Source of the DNA: Stratiolaelaps scimitus
Lineage: Eukaryota; Arthropoda; Arachnida; Mesostigmata; Laelapidae
Direction of reading: 5' to 3'
Assembly (NCBI GenBank): GCA_019614645.1
Contig: JABWDB010000018.1
Span: 2,100,501 to 2,164,500, forward strand
DNA length: 64,000 nt
Part shown: piece after piece, positions 35,185 to 47,329 of the stretch
Layout: every line of letters starts with the position of its first letter
Numbering within the stretch: position 1 is the stretch's first letter
Made by a program: the position numbers and the translations under genes
Notes under the pieces: generated by a model
The model's database searches: none
The model's input: only the letters and a program-made list of their open reading frames with translations
Told to the model about the DNA's origin: nothing

Positions 35185-35915
35185 AATGGGTTAGAATGAC
35201 TTAACTATAAGATATGTATATGGTCCAGCCAAACCAAGAACACAGCACTGTCCGGCCCGGTTGTGATCGAGTTTGGAGCGAACGGTTGGTTTGCGGTTCG
35301 GCGAGAAAGCTGAACGCTAGAAAGACTTCGAGAGGTCCTGACTTGATAGGCCAAGTGTGCCTATCTCTGTGTGTGGGTGCGTGTATAGAAATAGACTTGG
35401 CCTAAAGAAGTCAAGGAGGTTGCTTAGCGATACGTGATATATGTGTGTGTGTGTGTGTCTGAGTGTGTTTGATTGTTTGTTTGTTCGTCTGGGAGATATG
35501 AACTGAGACGTCTACGTAACCGAGACGTCGTAGACTTGTGAGCAATTCTTTGGCCCCACCCATGGACTCAGCTGAGCGTAGAAGCCCGAGGCATCTCGTG
35601 TAGCTCATGCGAGGTCCTCCTACTTCTCCTCGCCCTCATGTTTAAATCTGTTTCAATCGTTCTGCTGCTTCTAATAATATGCAGCCACGAAAGTGCCACC
35701 GGGATGTCCATTCCTCTGAACTTCAATATGATGTCCATATGTACATATATCAAATGTTAAACATCCAGTTCTGCGCCAGAAACGGTGCACAGAATGTATA
35801 TATATGTATATATATTATAATATATGTTCGGGCTTAGAGTGTGCGAAATTCACCAGAAAGATGTTGAACTTTAAGAATTGTGAAGCCGGCGGTTTCCGCT
35901 TCAGGTCACACACAC

Positions 35916-36129
35916 CTTAGCTCGTGCCAGGTGGCTCTTGGAATATAACCCACAAAGTTCGGAGTCAATAAAAATTGAAATAGCCATATCATGCTTATTC
36001 ATTGAGTGGTCACCCAATTGAGGAGTATCTGCCAAGAACACGGCCACTGTTTGCGCTACATTGCATGCTGTATCGTTTCGCCAAGACCGCTTGCAGGCTT
36101 CGAATGCTTTATGGCCACCTCCAGTGCAG
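35916..36129 (-). CDS. Candidate exon, Cys-containing segment of an unknown protein
   Basis: On the minus strand the acceptor CTTGTCTAG is followed by a 214-base open frame ending AAG/GTGTGT. It needs two bases from the previous exon and ends in phase 0. It encodes 71 residues including CTGGGHKAFEACKRSW and MAISIFIDSELCGLY. Residue use is protein-like, with several spaced Cys. Joining it to 44694-44842 restores a Cys codon at the junction. The family is not recognised. It may be a secreted protein or an alternative exon of the surrounding minus-strand gene. Confidence 0.45.
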
Positions 36130-36619
36130 CTAGACAAGGCCGACCTTCAACATAGAATGAAGGATGTTTTGTTTTTCTCGGGGCCAATTACCCTGCGATC
36201 AGTTCCTGCTCCATGGTCTACTCTAACCATTAATCGTTAGCATCAGACAGAAACACGCCCACCGCATAGTCGCCCCGTATGGCAATCCCGTTAGACTCAA
36301 GCGACGCCGCATAGGAGAGTCGTCGCAGTGATAGATAAATATATATAGTGGCTGGACCAAACAGGCCCGTTCTCTCCATGCAATAAAGACTCGACGGCGA
36401 ACTGGACAGAACGTCAACGTGTGAACGATGCAGGTGATGACAGCAACGTGGGTGGCGTCACCGACTCGCTCCATCGCATATTGGTGTGAAGGGACCAAGC
36501 CACAATGGCTCAGACGAGGGCGGACCCTGAGGTCTAGTGACCCTGAGAAAGTGACCTCCCCCTACGAAGCCCTTGGGATAGTCGACGCCTTCGAAGATGC
36601 CGAAGTAGTCTAGAACGCT

Positions 36620-39600
36620 GCCTCGGTGTTAGCCAAGCTGGCGTATTCGATGGCTTCCGAGGGCACAATCGCTGATTAAACCAACCTCTACTAGCTTCAT
36701 AAAGGCCGAATGACTGTTCGTTAAGGTCTCCATTGTTTGCACCGTTGACCGACCGATGGCGACAGTGTGTGGTCACTGTGTTGGCTACCAAAACCCAATA
36801 CCCGAACATAAAATCGTCCACTTGACTAATGGCATTCGTTCACATATCGAATCCATTTGTCTCGTCATAGTTCATGTTATATTATAATGATAGACTGAGG
36901 ATAGTATATATTTCATAAAAGTGAAAGAAATGTCCTTCAGTATCTCTTATAAATATATCGATCAAGTGGTGGAAACTGCGATAACGGATTCACAAATGTG
37001 TGTTTGCACTACCTTTGGAAGGTACATGAGCCGGGCCTTAATTGCTGTCATTGTCAGCGGTTCAGTCTGAATTATTAAAGGGATCTAATGATAATCAAGT
37101 AATAATATTAAGTGGTGATTAACTAATTTCTCCAGGCTTACCTAAATTACATCGTAATCATCACAACTGGATACAATTGATGTCGATCTGTTATAAAAGA
37201 CTAATAACAATTTTAAGAACAAATAAACAAATACGTATAGGCAATTTCCATATGCAATCCTATGGGATTTAAACCGGAGACTTATGGGTTCAACTTGCCA
37301 GCGTTCCGCTCGCCTTCCTGTTGGTGATGTTTTACTTTAGAGGTGCCTGTTAATAATAATGCCTCTATTTCCTGGCTGACTCAGTTACCGTCCACGGAAT
37401 TGCTTTCGGCATTAATCCATAGGACGGACCCCTTAAATGCAAATAGGCAACGGTGGGGATCGAATTCGTGCACTCATCGGTGAATAATGATACCTGCAGG
37501 CAACTTACTGTTCTAATCTATATATATATATATATATTTATGTGTGGTCCACATTTGTTGACTAGCTTGTGGCATTAGAGATGGCAACAACAGTAGCCAC
37601 ATAAAGAAGCGCACGTCGATCTCGGCGGTGCACCGATTATCTCCCTCTTTTTGACCCTGGTGGTGCTGTTACGAACGATAATACAACTACTGTTGTTATT
37701 GCTGCTGCTGCTGCTGTTGGTGCTTGACCATTTGTGCCGACTGGCCGTATTCTATATACTCTGTATGGAATACCGTGGATACCATAGAATAGGGGAGTAG
37801 TCGCTCGACCAACATCGTTCGACACCGGGCCGACCCCAAGCAGCAGCCACCAGCCACCAGCCACCAGAGCAAGTGAGACAGACTGACTCGTCACACCATC
37901 TGTGGCCCAACTCCCACAACAACAGCAGCAGGTCGGTGGCCTCTTGCGATCCTGTGTCGACTCGACGGGACTGGACTGGACCAACGCAGCAGCGGTCGTT
38001 GGAGATGACTATTGTGGAGTGGGCACGCATCCATGTGGTAGCTGACAACCGATTCGCCGTTGCGGTCCACGGTGAACAGCCTTCCCGTAGCCACTCACAG
38101 GGCAACGCTATCCGTCACAAAACGAATTCGGTTGGAACACACGAGCCAGCGGAGAACGACATCCGGTGACCACTCCCCGCTTCAACCAAGCCACCTCTCA
38201 GTTTTCGACTGATGTCTATAACCACACAGAGACAGACATATATATTGGAAGGGGGCCACCAAACCAAAAACAAATCGAGCGTACATCCCAACACATTGAG
38301 CGGTGTAGATGAATTGCTGCAGTTACAAAGCGAATAAGACGAGTCAAAACGCGGGTCACCTGTCGTTCTCGGAGGTCACACGTGAGGAAAAATCGACGCT
38401 CCATCTGAGAGCGATGTCCATGCCAATGGACATTGCTGACTACGATTTTTCAACAAAGAAAATACGCCTCATCCCATCTGATCGTGTGTGTAATACGGTG
38501 GCATGACCCTCATCTCTAACTCACTTGTAACTGCGTATTGTTTATAATATATTTGCAACACCAGGCGTTGGCTTTCTGGTAATAGCATTACTTTACAATG
38601 CACTGTTAGCTAGCACTGTTGTTGTTGTTGTCGCTGCTGCTGCTGTTCGGGTTATCCACAGCTTCAAACACAAAAGTGTCGACAAAGATCAACAAATATA
38701 TAATGCTCTCCCCGTAGTCCCGATAAGGCCGAAACGAAATACGGCCTTCGTCCTTCGTTGCTTTGTGCTTTTCCCAGATACCTCGAGGAGTTCGTGGCCG
38801 TCGCCGTGCTCGGCAGGGTTACCATCGCGGATGCAATGCGAACATATAAAGTCCCACTGGGGGGTAGTTGTTCAGGGACGAGGGAAATTCCGGGGGCGCC
38901 ACAAGAAGACTTTGTGCTTTTTTTCAACTTTCCATCGTGGCACATACGTAGTTCTTCGTGCGTGTGTATGTGCACTCGTTCGACCGCCCATCTGTCTATC
39001 TGCTGCGGACGCGTTTTCCAATTGAAAATTTTCCCACAGTGGCGGCAGCCAACACCGCACCTCCGCCTGCAATTGCACGATCACACAGTAACAACACTAC
39101 CACCGACGGCGCTGAACGAGAGAGAGACCTAGAGAGAGAGAGCGAGAGAGATGGGGACAGAGAGATATGGCCCATGGTCAGGTTTCCGTTCGATGTTGTT
39201 GGCTAGCTGTTGCTATTGTTGTTAGCATTGCTATATTGTACAAGTTGTTGTTGGTACTGCTGAAGCGGCTGCTTCTCTCGTAGTCGGTACAACTCGCGGC
39301 AGTGGCGACGGTGGTAGTGGCGGTGTTAGTTGTGGACGTCTTATCCTTTTGTTCTCATTGTGCTTTCCACGGTCGAGTACTCACGTGCATGCGCCCACGC
39401 TCGATATTGTGTGCCATGGCCCGGCCTTGGTTCGCCACCACCAACAGTTATCGTAGCATTGGGATCGGTGTGGCCGACGGGCGGTGGCGGTGGTTATTTG
39501 AATTCGGCAGGTTGGGCGCTGGGAGACCCGAGGCCAAGATGGAAAGAGGCTGTGTTCAGGGAAGATAGGAACAGGGGGGCCAGGTACATGGGGCAGGGAG

Positions 39601-40560
39601 CCAGGTGAAGCCAGTCACCTAGGTACACTCGTGTGTCTAGAGGGATCCCGAGATAGAGGCGCGTGCGAGCAGGAGCTTAGGCGACGGGTATACATCTGCT
39701 GCTGCTCCTGCACCTGCCGCCGCCGCCGCCGCAGCCGCCGTCGCCGCTATTGCCACAGAGAAGACGACGATGATGACAACGGCAGCGGCGAGATGACGAA
39801 CTTCTGCAGCCATAGCTGCTGCCGCTGCAGCTCTCCTACATCCACCCCAGTGCCACTGCTGCTGCTGCTGCCGAGTTGTCGTAGGGAGCGAGCGGGGCCG
39901 AGGCAGGATGGCACGAGACGAAAGAACGCAAACATCCTAAAAATTTCGATCTTCGCTTCGACGACAACCGCCGCCAACCGTTGCCGGATATGAACGACAC
40001 ACGCGCGGGGGGAGGAGACGGTGGAACGGGGCAGAGACACCCCCTACCGGGATCCAAACACACGGAGAGAGACACAGAGCGAAGCCGGCCGTCAGTGATA
40101 GGAAAACCAACAGGGAAAACACGGTCGACTTATGAAAGTTGCCACTTCCTTGCTGTAACGGAACGAGGCGAGGGAAGAGAGTAACGCCGACCTGAAAAGA
40201 AGCCGGTGCGGCGGCGACCGTCAGCCAGAATCCTCGCCTCCAGAGTCCAAAAAGTTCGAGAAACGGGTGTTGTCCAACCCTCCTTTATCTTGCGCCTGCT
40301 TCCATTGCCGCCGGTGGCGTCGGAAAAAGCGGAACGGAACGAGACCACCAAACACCGGGGGGGGGGGGCAGGAAGGATTCAGACAGCTCAGCATCCAAGG
40401 GCGAGCGATACTCGAAGGGTTATGCCACCAATGGGATCTACTGAGCCAACTCGACTATTGCGGATGCGAAATGTGGATGATTTTTGTTATCTTCTAGTGT
40501 ATTATATTTCATATATATCTGCGGGAAGCAGGAGTACCGAACGCAATAGAAGGCTGACCG
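36620..40560. other. SINE copy, then a GC-rich island
   Basis: 36.8-37.5 kb is AT-rich and frame-free apart from the SINE copy. From 37.6 to 40.5 kb there are CAG/CTG/CGG runs, GAGA tracts and open frames on both strands, including opposed frames at 38664-38975 (minus) and 38758-39132 (plus) that both look somewhat protein-like. I could not choose between them. Confidence 0.35.
37368..37481 (-). repeat. SINE-like repeat family 1, copy b
   Basis: It shares with copy a the blocks CTTTCGGCATTA, GGACGGACC, AATGCAAAT and GGTGGGGATCGAA-TCGTGCAC as read on the plus strand. The B box is degenerate and several internal deletions are present. Confidence 0.7.
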
Positions 40561-40570
40561 ACCATCAAGA

Positions 40571-40654
40571 AATACTCCTAGGCTAATTGTTATCTATCTG
40601 CAATACATATAAATGTACATATGACAGACAGATAACAATTAGCCTAGGAGTATT
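40571..40654. repeat. Fold-back hairpin: 30-bp arms, 24-nt loop
   Basis: Positions 40571-40600 are the reverse complement of 40625-40654 with one difference (position 40596). The outer 25 bp are perfect. The 24-nt loop can pair further (CATAT/ATATG). In a minus-strand transcript the single mismatch would be a G-U pair. It could be a miniature inverted-repeat element or a precursor of small RNA. Confidence 0.85.
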
Positions 40655-40744
40655 CCATGTATATATATGGCCCTGCCCGATCTCTGGTAGGAAATAGCTG
40701 ATTCTGTAGAGCAAAATAAACTTTGCCTAGAACCAGTTCGTTAT

Positions 40745-41110
40745 GCGTCAGCAGCATTTAGTTGCGTTCTTCACTCCTGCTTCCTGAAGATGCTGGAGCA
40801 TTTCGGATGCAGTTCTGCTGCCGTACCGCTGTTTCATTCGCTCGTCTCTGAAAGGAAACAGGCCGTGGACGTGGTGAAGTGGAGTATAAATGGAAAGTTG
40901 TGAACATTGGGACACGCCAAGACTTTTTCTCTAGGTCCCTTGGTGTTTGTCATATTTATCAATTTCATCTTGCTAAAGGTTTTTGGTGAAAAATTCTGCA
41001 AGATGATGGCCTGTGCGGATGACACGTCACTTGTGTTTCGGATATCACCGTCATCGCTCGAAGAGGACATACAGCTATTGGCAATGATGAGAATGTGATC
41101 GGGCTCATTG
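40745..41110 (+). mobile_element. Non-LTR retrotransposon reverse-transcriptase fossil
   Basis: The plus strand reads, with a break near 40900, LHSCFLKMLEHFGCSSAAV, then LVSERKQAV, then LGPLVFVIFINFI, then ACADDTSLVF. These match, in order, the LL-KLEH-G, S-RKQ, QGS-LGPLLF-I-IND and YADDTSL blocks of jockey/CR1-like reverse transcriptases. The ADD at 41015-41023 is the catalytic core. Stops before and after and lost residues in the QGS block show a dead fragment. Neither a 5' ORF nor a poly(A) tail was recognised. Confidence 0.8.
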
Positions 41111-41149
41111 AGCATTTTGGCCTGGCTATACACAGGCCACGTGGCTGTG

Positions 41150-44100
41150 TCTTCATCTGTCAAACGCCGGGGCTCGAGCGTTCACGGTGCCCTCAGATGC
41201 CAAGTTCACCACATGAGTAAACTTATCTCAAAGTGTTCTGCAAATCGTTACATCGATATGACGCTTTAAGAATATTGGGACGCCGACCCGCTTATGTTGT
41301 GTGGAGTATGTATGGCTCGCTAGAAAAGCATGCTGATGATCTAGAAAAATGCCCACCGAACCTTTTGCCTTCGGACCTTTAAAATGTTAAATGAAAAAAA
41401 AAACAGGTAACACCGCTTTTTCAATCAATACGACGGGAAGAAAGGCGACCCACCGTGTTACTATTTGTTGTGAAGCCTTTCGTCATTAGAGTCTAGTCGT
41501 CGCACTCTTGTCTACCGGCTGTTTGCAGTCGGAAACTCGCTCCCTCAACTAAAAGATTTTCCAGTGTAGTGAGGAGAGCAATAAAGAATGGATTCGATTG
41601 TATATACGCTCTTCTATACTTTCTGTTACGTGCAACTATAACATCACTTATATATATATATATATATATTTGCACTCTACTAGTTGTCCCCAAAATATAG
41701 CTATTATGATCACCACTTCTAATGATTAATATATAAAAATGTATGTTTCCACTTGTTAAGCAATATAAAAAAAGCGAGGTGTCTGCTGTCGATTTTTCAA
41801 TTTTGAACAACCTACGCAATAAGCTACGGAGATTACGGGGAACACTGGCTAGCCTTAGGCTCCACCGCTCCGTATGCAAGTGGTGTTTGGTTTCATATTT
41901 TACATTTTGGCAAGCTTCTCTAGAAAGCACTAACTGAAGTCCCGCAATGAAAACGAATAAAATGGCCAGACGGCAGGGTAAATGCAAACATTTGCTAAAA
42001 AAACACAAATAATTACTCTTGTCCACACAGTAAACTGAGTTCTTCGGTCAAGAGCATATTGAATCACTATAATGAGCTAATTGTTACTCGATGTCCTTGG
42101 GGCAAAAAATAAGGGCTTGTTACCAAGCCGTGCACAAGTGCTACACATGTTCGCAACCACTGTGCGATGCTCCGAACAACTCCACTCCTATGCTATTCAT
42201 TATTATTTGCTTTCATAGAAATTATAACGGTTCGACATTGAAAAAGCTGTCCACAAAAGCCTCCGCAATGTATGCCAGAAGATGTAGCTAATTTATATAT
42301 TCACTTTTATAAATATATATTAGACAATCGTTACTCCATACAGTGTACTAAAGTAGTGACAGATAATGTTCATGTCATTACGTTTCAGTTACTCTTTTAT
42401 CGGCTCATGCTTGTCTGTCTATCTGGGCAATATTCATATTCTTAACCATAATATAACAATGGCCATATAAGAAGACTAAAAGTAGATTTTCCAGGCTGAC
42501 TGCTCACAGTCAATATTTACCGTCCCTTGAATTCATAAGACGGACCTCCTCGAATGCAAATCTTCAACTGTGGGCATCGAACCCGTGCACCTATGTGTCT
42601 CCTCCGATTGCAAGGCGCACACGTACCACGCCACCAAGCACAATTGTACCGCCTTATCGTGGCAAGCGTCGCAAATGAGAGAGACACGCTGATCTTCAAG
42701 CGAATTTATTGGTTAGCCCACCGCCTAATATATTCAGTTCCGCTGATCATCATCTGTCGTCATCACTCAACAGCTTTCAGCATATGTTGGCTCTAAACTT
42801 TCAACTTCATACAATAGATGACGCGTTATCCTTGTACAAATAAGCATCCTCATTGGCAACAGGTTCCGGTTGGCTACAGGTCGGACTCGAAAATCATCCA
42901 TGTTATACAATCGAAATAACTACCATTATTTTCAATGGCGACATCTAACCTGTGATAGGCATTAGCTTTTATACACGGTAATATTATACATACATCTGGC
43001 TACACCATCCGCTACATTTGTCCGTTGGCCGTGGCTCGTTCAAGTGGTGTGAACTCGCAGCAAAGTCAACAGTGCATTTATTATAAAACCCTCCCTTTTC
43101 GGTTACGTAGAGCTAGCTTCCAAACAGCAGAAACGTCGCTTGTTCCATACAGCCTGCCCCTCTATATATTCGTACGTGTTGTCGGTCGCTTCATGCAGCC
43201 CGTACAATCTCGTAGCGCAACCGTGTGGCGAATGCTAGCGGGCGTACGGCGGCCGCCGCCGGGAGTTCGTTCAGCAGTTTAGTGCCGCAAGCCGCAGATG
43301 TAGGGAGATTCCAATAGTGGGGGAGTGTACGCTGGCCGAGCACGGGGCAAACTTCACGCGGCGCTAACGGCGGCCACTACGCTTCAAGTCGAGGAAGGGA
43401 CACAATGCGCGATGCGGTGCAGCACCCTACGCTATGGCGATGGAGGACGTTGGTAGACATTGGATACAATATACAACGTCGGTGGGCTTGTTGTACAGTA
43501 CTCGTAACAGCTGAAGGCTGGACACGAGTGACGTGACACAAATCTGTTGTGTAGAGCGCTCCCCAGCTTTACAACGAACGAACCCTTCCCTCCATCGTGT
43601 CCGAGCAGCAGCAGCAGCGCGCAACGAACAACGCTGCAGGACGGCGGCGGCGGCAGCGCAGCGGTCGATAGTTTGGCGGAGCCGGCGTTGGCCAGCCAGG
43701 CCACGGATCTGGCCATTGGCTACTACTACTACGACACTAGTTATGGGACTCTTGTGGGGTGACCACGACGAGAAATCGGTGTGGCCCAGTCATAGTAGGA
43801 CCTCCAAACAATTATTTCCTAACCCGCTGTCCGCCTCCCGTCCACTTCGCTATTTCTATTTGTACACATACCCGTTCGTCGTGACCGTTATGCAATTAAC
43901 TCGGCAGCTGCGATTCGTCGCGTTTGATGGTCGAGTAGCTAGCTAACTGACTGCGACACTGCGAGAGAAGCGGTTGCGCCATGGGCCACCATCATTGTGG
44001 CACCACCGAAGCATCCATCAGCCGGGAACGCCAGTTATATCGGGCATTGTTAATGTTGTATCCAAGCATTGCGCTCACTCCAATTAGTAGCGTAGGGAGA

Positions 44101-44690
44101 AAAAAAACACTGGAAGCAGACCTTCAATTGTTAACGTGTATTTACCGTTAGCCCTTAGGCGTTTGGTTATCATATACCACCGATCGACATATTTGAAGGA
44201 GGCACAATGAGCTGGAGCGCGTGTTGGGTGTACGCCCGTTATTTGTTCAGTATCGATATGATATGATGATATGATGACCATATGTAATGACACAATATAT
44301 TAATGAACTATCGTTTTATTGGTGACACACGCACGGGTGCATGTTGTTTGTATCCCATTGTTTTCGTAATGTCCACCGTTCTTGGAGTTCAATCAACTGT
44401 ATCTCGTGTGACGTTCGTCCCGTGAAAGAGGTTACCGGTAGTTGTTGTTTTTTGTGACAAGGGTCAATCCAAAAAAGAGAAATATATATATATATATGCA
44501 TATATATGTCACTAATACACTATAATTGAATCGAATAGAAGCTACAACATGACAGGAACAGTTCGATATCGTTCTGTCTAATCAGCGTATCACCAGAGCG
44601 TTGAACACTGCTGTGCCTTTGTGGACACCTGAGCGACCCTCCCTGATAAAACATGTGTGTCCATAACTCCTGTATGAGTATGACGATATC
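41150..44690. other. Stretch without a supported gene
   Basis: A minus-strand frame of 177 codons (41493-42026) runs through a TA repeat and is likely chance. A GC-rich patch at 43.2-43.9 kb has three overlapping frames. One SINE copy is present. Confidence 0.4.
42487..42640 (-). repeat. SINE-like repeat family 1, copy c
   Basis: It shares TTTTCCAGGCTGACT, TTCATAAGACGGACC, AATGCAAAT, ATCGAACCCGTGCACC and the tRNA-like head GATTGCAAGGCGCACACGT (plus-strand reading). Divergence from copy a is substantial, so it is old. Confidence 0.7.
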
Positions 44691-44693
44691 TAC

Positions 44694-44842
44694 CAGCATT
44701 GTATGTCCGCGTTCAAAACTGTGATCGACAGAACGATGTAACATAATGTCGATTTCACGAATGTACCAGAAAATACGTCTGAAATAGTGGTAGGGGGGTC
44801 TGAAATACTCGAATGGGGCTGATGAATTACACAAACATCAAA
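44694..44842 (-). CDS. Candidate exon with hydrophobic segment (possible signal or membrane helix)
   Basis: On the minus strand a pyrimidine-rich acceptor (GACTGTTTACAG) opens a 149-base frame ending at a GTAGAT donor. It begins in phase 0 and ends in phase 2. It encodes 49 residues ending STLCYIVLSITVLNADIQC, a hydrophobic stretch like a signal peptide or membrane helix. A second frame is also open over the same bases, which weakens the call. Its end phase matches the exon at 35916-36129. It lies inside the putative 31-kb intron of the helical-protein gene and could be a nested gene or an alternative exon. Confidence 0.35.
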
Positions 44843-44899
44843 CTGTAAACAGTCAAAGTGACAAGGATCGCCTCTACAACTTCTATGTATCCTGCGCAC

Positions 44900-46140
44900 A
44901 TTTACGACGGAGCCTAAGAAAGCAACAGCTAAGTTAGGCTGTTTTTTCGTTCAAGTGGTTCAACTCAAAGGATTTCTTTGAAGAACACAGTCTGCTACGC
45001 TGATCTACCGAGCGGACGCACACACACACACAGACACATTCAACAAGTATGTATTATTAGTTAGTTCCGCAAATAGCTCCAATTCTCGGAACGAACCAAA
45101 GCGGAGTCGAATTGTCACCGACAGCACCGACTTCCGATGAAACCCCGCGCCAGGGTTTCACTGGGCTGGTTACGGCGGACGTCGACGACAGCCGGGAGTC
45201 ACAAGGATTCTGCTCTCAATCCACTCGCATAGGGTGGCTAAAGAAGAAGCTGAATGGCCTGAATTGACCATGCTGGCTGGCCGGAGGCAGCCTTATATTT
45301 CTGCACATCAAGGCAGATGTGGAGAGTTTCGTTGACCTAAATGAGAGCGAACAGAGCGGCTTCGATTTATTTACTAACTTTCTTGTTTATTGACACCGTT
45401 CGTTCGGTGGATGAAACAGGGCTCTGTTTCCCGAGAGCCTCTGAGGAGATCTAGAGGCTTATCATAGGGATATGGGCCTGCTACGGTCTAACTTGCATAT
45501 GGCTTCCATACTGAGTTTTATTGTTAATCGAGAGAAAAAAAGATAATTAAAGCTACATTTTAGATACCAACCGTTCTGTTCTGTTGCGTCTTTGTCTATT
45601 TTCTCTTTGCAATGAGTCATTTGCAAATTCGTGTACTTTTAATATAGTTGTCATGTCGCATTTGTGATTTAGGTGCATCCATTAGCTGCTTCGTTGCTAC
45701 AAATGCTCCCAGTGCATTTGTCGATTTAAGAGAGAGATCTCTAAGAGAGAGATCTTATAGAGATTTTCTTTTTTAATAAAACTTATCACTTCAGACGTCT
45801 GTGCAGATTAGGGAAGTGTTGTTTTGCATTGTTACAGTTTACGTGACTAAATAATCAAATATAGCGTCTGATCGGCTGCAGATACCCTGGCCGCAGCCAG
45901 ATTTCATTTCAGTCTCGCAACAGCAGCTTTTCCGGTCCTTGACATTTTGATGGCAATGGTGTATATGTATTTCTGCAGTCTATTCATACATACACAGTAC
46001 AGCAATTGTTTCTAGCTTCGTATTACTCCAGTCTACGCTAACGGGTGTATGTACTATATTCTCGGTTTTAAAGGAGGCAATTGTCTTGCATTTATATTGA
46101 AGAGCTATATATATATATATCTTTTCCTTATTAAGAATGT
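44900..46140. other. Frame-poor stretch before the mariner fossil
   Basis: No open frame of note. A short direct repeat of AGAGAGAGATCT lies near 45730-45753. Confidence 0.5.
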
Positions 46141-46149
46141 ACTTTACGT

Positions 46150-47320
46150 GTGTACATATTGGGTTGGTACGTATGATTGTGCCGCAAACGCATGCCGTGA
46201 CGGGTGCCGCAGGCGCCCGTCATTCTGAGCTGGTGCGGTATTATCCAGCCATTTTGGCTTGAATACCGGGCCCTTCTAATTATTGAATTTGACCAGCTCG
46301 TTGTGGTGGATACATTTGTACTTACCGCTCGAACGTCTTTTGTCAACCGAAATGGACAAATCGAAAATGCTGATTCGAATATATTATGCTGTATACGACT
46401 ATGCTAATATACTCTCTCTATATAGTGACTCCTGTTGAGTGGGTACACTTCACGGCTGGGTTTCAGCCCAACGCCATATACCTACTTATATGAGTTCGTC
46501 CGGGGAGCCGTAGTCGCAGAGACAACCCGTTGTGCGCTCCGAAGGCACCAAAGATCGATAATGACTAGATAAGAGCCTCTGCGGAAACCGTTCCATCTCA
46601 AGGTACTCATGGAGTTGTATCGACCCCACAGTACTATACATCAACAGCCGTCAAACATATGAATGAAATTGGAGAGCGAAAAAAGTTGGACAAAGCGATG
46701 CCCGATGAATTCACTGATGACCAAAAACACACGTTGGCCTGTCGAGCATGGTACCTGCTTTCATAGTTCTGTACCGATCCAATCGTGTATTGAATTGTAA
46801 CCTATGATAAGCAATGGACACTGTACGATATTCGTATACGGTCACATCAATGGTTGAATGCCAACCAATCAGTGGGCGTCAACCGAGACAAAACATAGTG
46901 CTAACGAGGCCTATAGCGAGTTTTCGGTGGACTAGCAAACAAACAAGTATTTTGTATTTGATAGTTGTATGTAACCTATATAAATTCTTCCGGGCTGACT
47001 CGCAGCCAACATTTAACAGACCATCCACGGTACAACTGCTTTCGGCATTAGGCTTCATAGAACGGACGGAATTCGATGTGACCTGGTGCAGCTATACTGG
47101 CAGCAATCTGATATACAGAAATGGACAAGATAATACGCCAGCTCCGTACGAAGCAACCAGGCATGGCGAATAGAAACTACCCAATGCATCGTTACGACAT
47201 CGAATGATTAGACAGATTGGACACGATTGCCAATGACGTTGGCAAGATTGAACGCGTTGCAGTTCGCAGAACCTCCTTCCGCGTGTCACCTTAGCCTGCA
47301 TCAGGCAGACTCATGAAATG
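46150..47320 (+). mobile_element. Decayed mariner-type transposon
   Basis: The 5' end near 46155 (TTGGGTTGGTACGTATGATTG) resembles a mariner terminal inverted repeat. About 200 bases inside, at 46352, the plus strand reads MDKSKMLIRIYY, the usual mariner transposase start. Near 46659-46740 it reads ERKKLDKAMPDEFTDDQKH, and at 46794-46855 IVTYDKQWTLYDIRIRSHQW, which matches the block around the first catalytic Asp; that Asp is retained. Near 47127 QDNTPAPY resembles the second catalytic block. Stops and frameshifts are scattered throughout, so it is inactive. A SINE fragment at 46987-47070 interrupts it. The 3' terminal repeat was not found, and the end coordinate is approximate. Confidence 0.75.
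46987..47070 (-). repeat. SINE-like repeat family 1, copy d (3' part, nested in mariner)
   Basis: The stretch from TTCCGGGCTGACTCGCAG to TTCATAGAACGGACGG is very similar to copy a but stops before the tRNA-like head, so it is 5' truncated. It lies between two blocks of the mariner fossil and therefore inserted into it. Confidence 0.75.
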
Positions 47321-47329
47321 AACCTTGAC

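Larger units (their letters stand above)
33120..35850. other. Stretch without a supported gene
   Basis: It has TC tracts near 33660-33690, CAG-rich patches, the 13-bp palindrome at 34848 and a SINE tail at 35152. A consensus donor, CAGT/GTAAGTC, lies near 35104, but no acceptor-bounded exon before it is clear. Confidence 0.4.

Noticed and set aside
41493..42026. Minus-strand frame of 177 codons
   Set aside because: It includes a translated TA repeat and has no motif; an opposing frame is also open.
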